From: Aphrocallistes beatrix
Lineage: Eukaryota; Porifera; Hexactinellida; Sceptrulophora; Aphrocallistidae
DNA length: 64,000 nucleotides
Assembly: GCA_963281255.1 (NCBI GenBank)
Contig: OY725488.1
Span: forward strand, 9,397,524 to 9,461,523
Reading direction: 5' to 3'
Part shown: in pieces, positions 42,293 through 51,341 of the stretch
How the letters are laid out: each line of letters starts with the position of its first letter
How positions within the stretch are numbered: the stretch's first letter is position 1
The notes under the pieces: generated by a model
Databases searched by the model: none
The model's input: only the letters and a program-made list of their open reading frames with translations
What the model was told of the DNA's origin: nothing
Translations under genes and position numbers: made by a program

Positions 42293-45200
42293 ATGGCCAC
42301 CAAACTGAATCTGCTGACTGGAGCTGAGATGCCGCTAGTGGGACTGGGCACCTGGAAGTCAGAGCCAGGAAAGGTTTCGGACGCAGTGTGCATCGCTATT
42401 GACGCCGGATACAGACACATCGACTGCGCGGCTGCCTACGGAAATGAAAAAGAGGTCAGTTCTAGATCCATCAGATTGTCTGCACTGAGAATTCCATCCA
42501 CAACGGTAACTATGGAAACGAATATTTGAACAATAAACGAATCGACAGGCACTCTGCTCAGAGTTGCACGCGGGCCAAAATTTGTAACCGCGGCCCTCAA
42601 TTTACATTAACCCGCAACTAAATTATTCGGCCCGAAAGAAGCCCGCATAAATATTTTTGGCCCACGTTGTAAGTTACTAACTATAGAGAGAGAGACACTT
42701 AGGGAATCCTTTTATGGGAGTGAGTTTCTGCAAACACAAATAAGTGGAAACTAACAAAGTTCCATTTACGTAAGTATTCCTTAATTGGTACCTCGTGACA
42801 GTTAAAAACATCGTCTCGGTTGTCATCGCGGCGAGTCCTGCCAAGATTTCCGCCCTGCGGATCCCACAAACTATTTTATTCGGCCCTCACGGCCTGCGTG
42901 CAACTCTGACTCTGCTAGCACTGAACCTTCCACCTATCTAAGCTGCATTGAAACAGGTGGGGATCTCACTGAAAGAGAAGCTAGGCTCTGTCTGTGAGAG
43001 GAAGGACGTCTGGGTAACCTCGAAGCTGTGGAACACGAAACACGCGCCAGAAGACGTCGTCCCCGCTCTGAAGCGCTCCCTCTCCGACCTCCAGCTGGAG
43101 CAGCTGGACCTCTTCCTGATGCACTGGCCCACCGGCTTCTCCAAGTCCGACGAGATGGTCCCCCGCAACGAGGACGGGACTGTGAAGTACTCTGCTGTCC
43201 ACTACCTGGACACTTGGAAGGCTATGGAGGAGTGTGTGAGTCTGGGACTGACTAGGCACATCGGAGTGTCCAACTTCAACCTGAAGCAGATAGAGGAGGT
43301 TTGTGTTTCTATCAGATGAGTTGGGAGAAATGGAACTTTCCTTTCGATTTAAGATTTCCACAATTCTTAGTGCTAAAGTGCGATCAATTGTGTTGATTTT
43401 GAAAATTTTCAAAAAGCCTTATTTTGGACAAAGTATTTATTAAACTTTTCTATTCTCCGCCTAAACTCCTCCAAAGGAGCTTTGGTGCTTTTAGTTGGAG
43501 AATTTAAAAGTTTTATAAGTAATTTATCCAAAATGGGGACGCAGATTTGTCCGAATTTCCGGATTGCGATTACTGTCATTTGTCCAAATCGATTTTGGAA
43601 TATTCTCACTTGTCTGAATTTGGACGCTGCATTTTTCAGAATCTTTTTTTTGAAGTAGTCATTATTCAGAATTTCCTCTGCTGGCGTTTGTCAGAATAAG
43701 TTTTATAGGGTTCTGACTTTGTCAGGAAAATTGATATTTTAATTTCGTGACGAGGGAGTTGAGTGCCATCTCCTAGAAATCCTATTTTGACAAGCGCCAG
43801 CAAAGGAAATTCGGACTAATGACTACTTCAAGATTCTGAAAAATGCAGCGTCCCCATTTGGAAGTCACAGTCAACCGAAATATTGATTCGGACAAGTGAC
43901 AATATTCCAAAAATCGATTCGGACAAATGACAAATTGGAAATTCGGATAGATGCATGCGCCTCGTCATCGATAGAATTACATTGCGAAAATAATTAATTG
44001 AATTAGTGTTATTTCAAACATTGGAACAGAGCTGTTCGGATTAGCGAGGGTGTACTGTACTTACTTAGCTCTGGTTTTATTGAAATTTTATTCATAATGA
44101 TGCAATCCTATTACTCGTATTATATTTTGTACAGTAAATGGAATTCATTCAAAACTGTGATACCAGAACTTCATGATTTAAATTATTACGTTTTTGCATT
44201 TCAGTACATGAGAAATCCTTAAAAAATTGTAAATAGCATGAATGTGATTATAATTAATTGCAATTACAAATTCCTATTATTTCAGGTCATCGATATATCT
44301 GACTTGTTATGTATGACAAGTTTAATCACTTTGCAGTCTCATTCGCCATATTTCATGAATTGATCCTTAAATTCCAATCAAATTATCGTATTGAGTCATC
44401 ATAATTATCTCTCTTTTCGTTGCATTCCTATTTGGTTGTTAATCGTGCTGTGAATACACCTCATTATCTATGTTCCATCTCAGCATACGTTCTTATTCTC
44501 CATGGTTGTTGCTATGCTACTCACCCTGGTTACGACATCACAGCTAAGCTATGCAGTGTACAGTGAAACAAGACACCATCCTGCATAGTAACTAGTTCAT
44601 TATGAACAAGACTGAGATTCTATCTCTACGAGCTAATGGCTAACATCAGAGAATGCACCAGTCCTTTCTTCGACTGTCACCGAATCCTGCACACTCAGCC
44701 CCTCCTCCGCTCTGAAGGCAGAGGTCCTGTCTCCTCCATTCTGTTCTCCTCGCGTCTCTCGCTGTCCGAGGGGGGCGCGCAGAAAGAGAACATTCAGTTC
44801 GACGATCTGGTAGGTGTGAAACTGGTGAAGAGGCGTTTGAAAGGGGGAGTGTCTCCCCTGACTGACTGTCTGCAGGTGGTGTGGTACCCCATGGTGTCCG
44901 GACTCCTGCAGTCCTCTCGCAGGAGACAGGAACTGGCCCTGGTCCTGGAGGACAGCTCGAGAGCGGAGGTGGAGAGCTACAGAACTCGGATTCTCTACGC
45001 CCTGCAGACCTACCTCCTGGAGACGTACGAGTACTGCGACTGCGCGGGGACCTGCAGCGGACTCTTCCTGGACCGGAGGAAGTTCCTGGTCATCATCAAC
45101 CCGGCGGCGGACTGCGGCTCCGCCCTCCGCGTGTTCCGCTCCGAGGTGTCGCCGGTCCTGGAGGACGCGGGGGTGCGGACGGAGTGCGTGGTCACTCAGT

Positions 45201-46849
45201 ACCGCGGCCACGCGCGTGAGCTGCTGCAGCGCTACGACCTGTCCCAGCTGCAGGGGGTGCTCTGCGTGGGCGGGGACGGGACCGTCCACGAGGTGGTGAA
45301 CGGACTCATGAACCGCGCGGACTGGGACGTAGCCACGCGCATGCCTCTCTCCCCCATCCCGTGCGGGGCGGGGAATGCCCTGTGCAAGAGCGTCCTCGCT
45401 GAGTCCGGCGAGCCTTTCAGCATCCTTGGTGCGACGCTGCTCGCCGTGCACGGGGCGTACGTGCCGATGGACCTGGCCACGGGGCAGTTCGCGGACGCCA
45501 CGGTCTACTTCTTCCTCAGCTTCTCGTGGGGGATCATCGCCGACACGGACCAGGAGTCGGAGCGGTGGCGGGGTCTGCTGGGGGACGCGAGGTTCACTTT
45601 GTCCGCGCTGAAGTGCATCCTGAGCTACCGGGTCTACAGCGGCCGCCTGCACTACCTGGAGGTGGCCAGTGAGTACATGGTGTCGCAGGGGTCTACGCCC
45701 ATCGACCCTCACTGCCGCTCCTCCCTCTTCCTCAGTCAGACGGAGCGAACTTCAATCCGATCGGGGACCGGACACATCCACCCCCAGAACCCACCAGCCA
45801 CCCTCTCCCTCCCCTCCGACCAGTTCGAGGTGTCCGCCCGTCCGCTCTGCCCCACCACCTTGATGCTGCCCCCCCTGGGCCACCGGATCTCCTCGCTGGG
45901 GTGGAAGTCAATGGAGGGCAGCTTCCTGGTCCTCACCCCCATGCTGCTCCCCTACCTCACCCGCAACCACCTGTTCGCCCCCTCCCAGCGGATCGGCTCT
46001 GGGTCCTTCGAGCTGTGTCTGCTGAGGGAACGTCGGTCCCGCTTCCAACTGCTGCGGGCCTTCTCCGGGATGGAGAGCGGGAGCCACGAGGAGGGGATGG
46101 AGCTGGTGCGGGTGGAAGCCTTCCGACTGGAGCCGGACGAGCTGGAGGGGATCTTCTCCATCGACGGGGAGCGGTTCCCGGTCCAACCCTTCCAGGCGCA
46201 GGTCCTGAGACAGGCGGGGAGGGTGACTTGTCGCCGCAAGAAGAACCGATCCAGACAGGGCTGTCTCCTCTAGCCCAGCTCTGTAATGTATTATTTGTTA
46301 CGCGACCAAATGTGTAGTTTTGAATATTATTGCAGTATTAAATGCCTACGTTTGCAGTTAGTTTCAGAGTCCGTTTCTCTCACACAGGTGTACAACAGCG
46401 CTAAGATAAAGCCAGTTGTGAACCAGGTGGAGCTGCACCCGTACCTGACTCAGCCGGAGCTGGTGAAGTGGTGCCAGGAGAAGGGGGTGCAGATGACGGC
46501 CTACAGTCCCCTCGGGTCCCCTGACAGACCTTGGGCGAAAGCTGGAGACCCGAGTCTGCTGGACGACGAGAAGGTGAAAGAGATCGCGGCGAAGCACGGC
46601 AAGAGTGCGGCCCAGGTTCTGATCCGCTTCCACATGGAGAGGAAGTGTGCAGTTATCCCCAAGAGTGTGACGAAGGAGCGAATCATCGAGAACTTTGACG
46701 TGTTCAACTTCCAGCTGTCTTCCGAGGAGATGGCAGCCCTAGATGGACTGGACAGGAAGTGGAGAGCTTGTCTCCCCTGCGTGGTTGTGGATGGAAAGGA
46801 TGTACCTCGGGACAGGAACCACCCCTTCTATCCCTTCGTCCCCTACTAA
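42293..46849 (+). CDS. AKR1A1: AKR1A1-like aldehyde reductase, three exons
   Basis: Exon 1 is 42293-42454, exon 2 42957-43298 and exon 3 46388-46849, all joined in phase 0 at GT..AG sites, giving 321 residues (human AKR1A1 has 325). AKR1A1 reduces aldehydes to alcohols with NADPH in the cytosol. The catalytic tetrad is D44, Y49, K77 and H110. Other family motifs are [35 protein letters not shown] (exon 2), [16 protein letters not shown] and IPKSVT (exon 3), ending HPFYPFVPY like the family C-terminus. Intron 2 (3,089 bp) contains the complete sphingosine kinase gene on the same strand. This is the only complete AKR copy of the four. The start MATKLN differs from MSTKLN in units 1 and 3. Confidence 0.9.
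42559..42908. mobile_element. hAT-type MITE in AKR intron 1, unit 4
   Basis: 350 bp, same insertion as in the other units, with a perfect ACTCTGCT duplication at 42551-42558 and 42909-42916. Confidence 0.8.
43381..43962. repeat. Foldback repeat in AKR intron 2, unit 4
   Basis: Inverted-repeat element as at 4551-5305, with about 150 bp of the centre (from TTTGTCAGG) and the outer right arm missing. Confidence 0.5.
44000..44060. mobile_element. Pogo-like MITE end
   Basis: ACAGAGCTGTTCGGATTAGC followed by GAGGGTGTACTGTA is the right end of a TA-target element. A matching left end in the opposite sense lies at about 54418 (ACAGTACATCATCGCTAATC). It is unique to unit 4 and interrupts the conserved intron sequence. 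Confidence 0.5.
44061..44635. other. SPHK upstream region, unit 4
   Basis: No gene. The final 250 bp are strongly conserved in all units and likely hold the kinase promoter and 5' UTR. All of it lies inside AKR intron 2. Confidence 0.4.
44636..46273 (+). CDS. SPHK: Sphingosine kinase, nested in AKR intron 2
   Basis: Intronless, 545 codons. Sphingosine kinases phosphorylate sphingosine to the signalling lipid sphingosine-1-phosphate. The N-terminal regulatory part (about 1-145) includes YEYCDCAG. The diacylglycerol-kinase-type catalytic domain starts at 148 ([16 protein letters not shown]), followed by [14 protein letters not shown] (212-225), [13 protein letters not shown] (240-252) and [21 protein letters not shown], closely matching SPHK1/2. 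The C-terminal half carries EAFRLEP and ends [12 protein letters not shown]. Two points stand out: the usual Gly-rich NPxxGxGK loop is NPAADCGSA, and the last residues CLL form a C-terminal cysteine tail that could be lipidated (inference). The stop is 114 bp before AKR exon 3, on the same strand, so its 3' UTR must share intron sequence. Units 1-3 hold only broken copies. Confidence 0.9.
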   Translation: MANIRECTSPFFDCHRILHTQPLLRSEGRGPVSSILFSSRLSLSEGGAQKENIQFDDLVGVKLVKRRLKGGVSPLTDCLQVVWYPMVSGLLQSSRRRQELALVLEDSSRAEVESYRTRILYALQTYLLETYEYCDCAGTCSGLFLDRRKFLVIINPAADCGSALRVFRSEVSPVLEDAGVRTECVVTQYRGHARELLQRYDLSQLQGVLCVGGDGTVHEVVNGLMNRADWDVATRMPLSPIPCGAGNALCKSVLAESGEPFSILGATLLAVHGAYVPMDLATGQFADATVYFFLSFSWGIIADTDQESERWRGLLGDARFTLSALKCILSYRVYSGRLHYLEVASEYMVSQGSTPIDPHCRSSLFLSQTERTSIRSGTGHIHPQNPPATLSLPSDQFEVSARPLCPTTLMLPPLGHRISSLGWKSMEGSFLVLTPMLLPYLTRNHLFAPSQRIGSGSFELCLLRERRSRFQLLRAFSGMESGSHEEGMELVRVEAFRLEPDELEGIFSIDGERFPVQPFQAQVLRQAGRVTCRRKKNRSRQGCLL

Positions 46850-47080
46850 TGGCCGTCTACTCGAGTAGTTAGGCTCTATTCGGCTAGATTTTATTCGCTC
46901 TTATTCTATTATTAGAATCTAATAGTTATTTGTATCTTTTCGATAGCCTTCTCTCTTATATTATTATTGTCAATGAGACATTTTATTATTACGCGATGGA
47001 TTGTTCACGTATCACTACACTTTTCGGAGACGACTCTGCTAAATCAATCCTACGCTCATATGACAGTACTCTAGGGTCTG

Positions 47081-47086
47081 AATAAA
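47081..47086 (+). terminator. Polyadenylation signal AATAAA
   Basis: Located 232 bp after the AKR stop codon on the coding strand. Confidence 0.4.
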
Positions 47087-47870
47087 CGGTGGCTATTAAT
47101 TTATGGATTTTTTCTCCCCTGCACTATTCCAACCTCTCCGTTTATTAAATTTCGTAAATTGACTTTGAAAGTTTTATCCAAGACAGCTTTTCATCTTATG
47201 TTCGTATTGCATCAATTTTCTTGTAGCTGAATTCTATAGAATATTTTATTCTTATTCTAGATATGATACGTATTACAATATAATACATCTATTTATTTCA
47301 AATCCCCCTCCTGTTTATTAAATTTCGTATTTTGATTTTTTATCCAACACACCTTTACTGACGTTTTGTATCAGCTATTTCATCTGAATTATATCTAACG
47401 TTATATTCTAATCCTAGCTAATCTGATCGTTGTATTATGAAAAACATTACTTAGTTTATGTCCACTCCCGTTTATTCGGACCCCAAGAGTAAGTGGCTTG
47501 GATAGAAACGTTCCAATTGGCCTGTGTTCGTTAATATTATTGTACAAGGCCGTAGTCACCAGGTGTGAAGTGGTCCGGTTGAGACACTAAAGCTGTCAGT
47601 TTGAAACCAGTCCGATCGTGCAGAATGCTCCCTTTGAGGCTAAATTGGCCAGGTTAAAACCGAACCAGTGTCTCTACGACCCTGTTGTAATACTTAGCAC
47701 GATATGCATTATATGAAAGCGTGAAGCTATTGGAACCGACCGAGTGTCAATAACCTCTTCTTATATATAATCACTCGTTAGTATAAAATTGGAACAAGTT
47801 CGCTCATGAGAACTATTTTCTGATCATTGACAGTAGTTTGGATGATGTACTGCAAATGCGTGGTTGTAGT

Positions 47871-47988
47871 CAGGGGCGCCGAACTTTTCGAAATCTAAGG
47901 ACAATTTCGGGGTTCCAGGGGGGGCTCGGCCGTAAATTTTGTATTACGTATACAGGTCATCTTCGAAACCCCTGGTTCGGCGCCTATG
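47871..47988. mobile_element. hAT-type MITE, 118 bp
   Basis: Inverted ends CAGGGGCGCCGAAC and GTTCGGCGCCTATG, with 8-bp flanks GTTGTAGT (47863-47870) and GCTGTAGT (47989-47996), one mismatch. Non-coding. Confidence 0.65.
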
Positions 47989-48170
47989 GCTGTAGTATTA
48001 GAAGCGTTCAATCCAAACTATGACCAAATATAAACCAATTTATCGAAATGTTTTTCTAAATATTGAGAAATTGATTTGGGCAATCTAAGGTTGGGATTCG
48101 ATTTTCTCTTAACACTAGCATTCCATTCTCGCATTTCTGTAGCTATAGTAACCTCACCATTGTGCGTAGC

Positions 48171-49697
48171 ATGCCGGTGTACAGCGTGAGTGTGAAGTGG
48201 GGCAAGAGCAAGTTCCCAGAACTGGAGCTGGACACGGAGGAGAGTCCTCAGGTGTTCAAAGCCCAGCTGTTCGCCCTGACCAGTGTCCCCCCGGACAGAC
48301 AGCGGATCTTCTACAAGGCCAAGACCCTCTCCGACACGGACTGGTCCAACTTCTCCCCCCACCTCAAGGACGGGATCACCCTCATGATGCTAGGCACGGG
48401 CGCCGAGATCCCCCAGCGTCCCGAGCTGTCCTGTGAGATGGCAGAGGCGATGGAGCTGGAGGAAGGGGGCGCCAGGCCGCTGCCCCGGGGGATCGTGAAC
48501 CTAGGGAACACCTGCTACATGAACGCGACCCTCCAGTGCCTCAAGGCGGTGCCGGAGCTGAGAACAGCTCTCAAAAAGTTCTCCCCTCCCGGCGACCCCG
48601 CCCTGGGCCCGCCTAACCCGGACACAGAAGCCCTGACGGTGTCCACGCGGAACCTCTACTCCATCCTGGACAAGAGCGGGGACCCGCTGCAGCCGATCCT
48701 CTTCCTGCAGTCGCTGCACAACGTGGCGCCGCAGTTCGCGGAGCAGGGCCCGAGGGGCGGACTCCAGCAGCAGGACGCCCAGGAGTGCTGGCTGCAGATC
48801 TTAAAGGTCCTCGGGTCCTACCTCTCCCCCCTCCAGCTCCCCTCCCCCCTCGCTCCCCCCCGCGCCCCCGGGGCAGGTGCCTCGGACGACATGAGCTGCC
48901 AGGCCAGTCTGGTGGAGCAGTTCTTCTCCGGCGTCTTCAGGAGCTCCTACTCCTGCACGGAGGCGGACGAAGCCCCCTCCAGCTCCCTGGAGAAGTTCTC
49001 GCAGCTGCAGTGCTTCATCGAGCAGGACGTCCGCTACCTGGAGTCCGGGATCAGGTTCGGCCTGTCCGGAGACGTGGACAAGCCCAGCGCCACTCTGGGC
49101 CGCAACGCCGTGTACAGACGCAGCTCCCTCATCCACCGCCTGCCCGCCTACCTCACCGTGCAGGTCATGCGGTTCGACTTTGGGAAGTACAAGTCGGCGG
49201 TCGCTGGGGACGAGATGGTCTCGCGGAAGATCCTCAAGGACATAAAGTTCACATTCCACCTCGACGTGTTCGCCTTCTGTACACCGGAGCTGCAGAAGCG
49301 GCTGACCCCGTGGAGGGACCGGTTCAAGCGGCTGGAAGACTCCCGGGATGAGAAGAAGGCCGGCGAGACAGAAGAACCGGGGACAGAGGCGCCGGAACTT
49401 CCTCTCCCCCCTGAAGACCCGGGGTCCAACAGCTCCGGCTACTACGACCTGATCGCCGTGCTCACACACCAAGGTCGCTCCGTGAACTCCGGACACTACG
49501 TGGCCTGGGTGCGGCAGGGAGAGGAGGGGGAGGAGTGGGTCAAGTTCGACGATGACCTGGTGGATCCCGTGGACCCCGCAAGTGTCCTCAAGCTGAGCGG
49601 AGGCGGGGACCACCACATCGCGTACCTGCTGCTCTACGCGCCCCGCAGCTACGAGCGGGCAGCCGCAGCCCCCAAGAAGAAGAAGAAGCGAGACTAG
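48171..49697 (+). CDS. USP14: Proteasome-associated deubiquitinase USP14
   Basis: Intronless, 508 codons; the ATG at MPVYSVSVKW aligns with the family start. USP14/Ubp6 binds the 19S proteasome and trims ubiquitin from substrates. Residues 1-78 are the ubiquitin-like domain (KAQLFALT.VP, LMMLGTG). Residues 105-495 form the USP domain: Cys box GIVNLGNTCYMNATLQC (catalytic C115), QQQDAQECW, the substrate region ending ..NSSGYYDLIAVLTHQGRSVNS, and the His box GHYVAWV (H442) with WVKFDDD supplying the catalytic Asp. LSGGGDHHIAYLLLY closes the fold. All catalytic residues are present and length matches the human 494-residue protein. An extra tail, APKKKKKRD, is not in the human protein and could be a nuclear localisation signal. 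Confidence 0.93.
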   Translation: MPVYSVSVKWGKSKFPELELDTEESPQVFKAQLFALTSVPPDRQRIFYKAKTLSDTDWSNFSPHLKDGITLMMLGTGAEIPQRPELSCEMAEAMELEEGGARPLPRGIVNLGNTCYMNATLQCLKAVPELRTALKKFSPPGDPALGPPNPDTEALTVSTRNLYSILDKSGDPLQPILFLQSLHNVAPQFAEQGPRGGLQQQDAQECWLQILKVLGSYLSPLQLPSPLAPPRAPGAGASDDMSCQASLVEQFFSGVFRSSYSCTEADEAPSSSLEKFSQLQCFIEQDVRYLESGIRFGLSGDVDKPSATLGRNAVYRRSSLIHRLPAYLTVQVMRFDFGKYKSAVAGDEMVSRKILKDIKFTFHLDVFAFCTPELQKRLTPWRDRFKRLEDSRDEKKAGETEEPGTEAPELPLPPEDPGSNSSGYYDLIAVLTHQGRSVNSGHYVAWVRQGEEGEEWVKFDDDLVDPVDPASVLKLSGGGDHHIAYLLLYAPRSYERAAAAPKKKKKRD

Positions 49698-49988
49698 ACG
49701 AGTAGAGATGTGTGTTAGTGCACTGGTACTGTTTTAATTGTATAGTTCTTGTTCAATGTAGAGATAATCGCATCAAGACACTCACATACTAGCTGTAGTA
49801 ATATCCATGGTTTCCTGGTATCTCAGCAGTGTTTCCCGCCGAGCGCTTAAGCGCGCTATTTCGCACGCTTAGCTAGTCGAATAACATTATTTTGTTGTTA
49901 AATAATGCAATTTACCCGAATAAACTGCATAAAATTTGCAAAATTAACGCACTTTCCAATAATCCTGAGGGAAACACTATATCTCATA
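49698..49988. other. USP14 3' flank
   Basis: No gene. AATAAA at 49919-49924 may be the USP14 poly(A) signal. Confidence 0.35.
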
Positions 49989-50194
49989 CATACATGCCAG
50001 CCTGAGCCATGATAAGAGCGGGACTCAGCGTTGATTTTGGCGGGACGCAATAGAAATGTATTATACATAGAATAAAAAAAGCGGGACATAATGGGGAATG
50101 TTCATGTAAAAGCGAGACAATCGTAAAAATTAGCTCAATAGAAGAGTGAAAAAAGCGGGATGTCCCGCCAAAAACGGGACAGTTGGCAAGTATG
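49989..50194. repeat. CATACTTG-type MITE, copy e
   Basis: 206 bp, inverted relative to the array copies: begins CATACATGCCAGCCTGAGCC and ends GGGACAGTTGGCAAGTATG. It is better preserved than the four array copies, with a clear run of GCGGGAC motifs. Confidence 0.7.
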
Positions 50195-51341
50195 CTCATA
50201 GGAATCAACCTAGGATTGAATTTAAGTAATCGAATAAATTCAGTTATTTACAGAGGTATAGCGAGTTGCATGCTCACATGCGGTTAACCCAATAATTATG
50301 TGTCGCATCCTAACATTCAGTTTGCTATACCATACATACGGTATGTTCTGTTGGGATTTGTGGATCTAAAGTTCAATGTATGTACTTGTATTACTGCTTG
50401 CGTTGTGCGATGGCAAACTTCTTATTCACCCAGTAGGTGAGTACTATTTTATTTCAAACGTAGAGGGTACTCAGTGTGTTTTGAGAATGGAGGAGTTGCT
50501 TTCGTTTGATTGTTAATTTTCTAGGATATTCATCCATCTATTCTAATATTCGGCTTTTAGTTTGATTTCAATCGGACAATTTCTAAAATATTATAGCTTA
50601 TTCTGACACATTTGAAGCCATTTCCTATGGGATTTTTATTTATTATCTTTACTTTAGGGGGTGAATTTTGCATTACGGTTAATATGAGGGAGTTGGCAAA
50701 ATCAAGAATATCGATGAAAGGGGTCCATGGCTAAAAAAGGTCGAAAATTAATATAATATTTTGTGCGGTTCCTGCAGTAAATCTGTACCAGATGCTATCT
50801 CATTGGTAACTGTACCATCATCCTACTACATGAACTTCTTAACGATATCCCTGGTTGTTTATCTTCATGGTGTTACTGTACTGAGTAGTTTCTTACATTA
50901 GCTTTCCTATCATAGCACCATTTCACAACGTTTACTTTGCCTCAGCTTCTAACTCATTGAGATAAGTATAAATGTATTTTGATTAGTAATAGCAAGTACA
51001 TGTTTGGCTACAACATTCGTGTATTGAATCTTCTAAATCAGGATTGTACATCCTGAAATACTGTAATTTAGAATCAGTAGATTATCCGCGGACAACCCTG
51101 TACTTAGTAATACTACATGAACTACTATCTGATGCGTCTATGCATATTTCGTTTGCTTAAATTATATTCAACTTATTTTATGCAGCAGAACCTTCGTAAT
51201 CTGACACCTGTGTACTTCTGAATACCAGTTTCCTACCATTATTAGCGCTGGACAGTACAAGTTGCACTAAATAATCCAGTTTTGTTTCTAACGAGTGTAG
51301 TACTTAAGTATTATGCAGACTCTGCTGTAGTTAAAACTTGA
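50195..51341. other. Intergenic upstream of the Eph-like receptor
   Basis: No gene or repeat recognised in these 1.1 kb. The receptor's promoter should lie here; I see no convincing TATA box. Confidence 0.35.

Larger units (their letters stand above)
46850..48170. other. Intergenic between AKR and USP14
   Basis: No gene. AATAAA at 47081-47086 is a possible AKR poly(A) signal. GTTTATTAAATTTCGTA occurs twice (about 47140 and 47310) within two loosely similar 170-bp segments. A small hAT-type MITE is at 47871-47988. Confidence 0.4.

Noticed and set aside
44633..45712. Minus-strand ORF of 359 codons opposite the sphingosine kinase
   Set aside because: It mirrors a GC-rich real gene, is Arg/His/Pro-rich in composition and has no motif; similar mirror ORFs appear opposite USP14.
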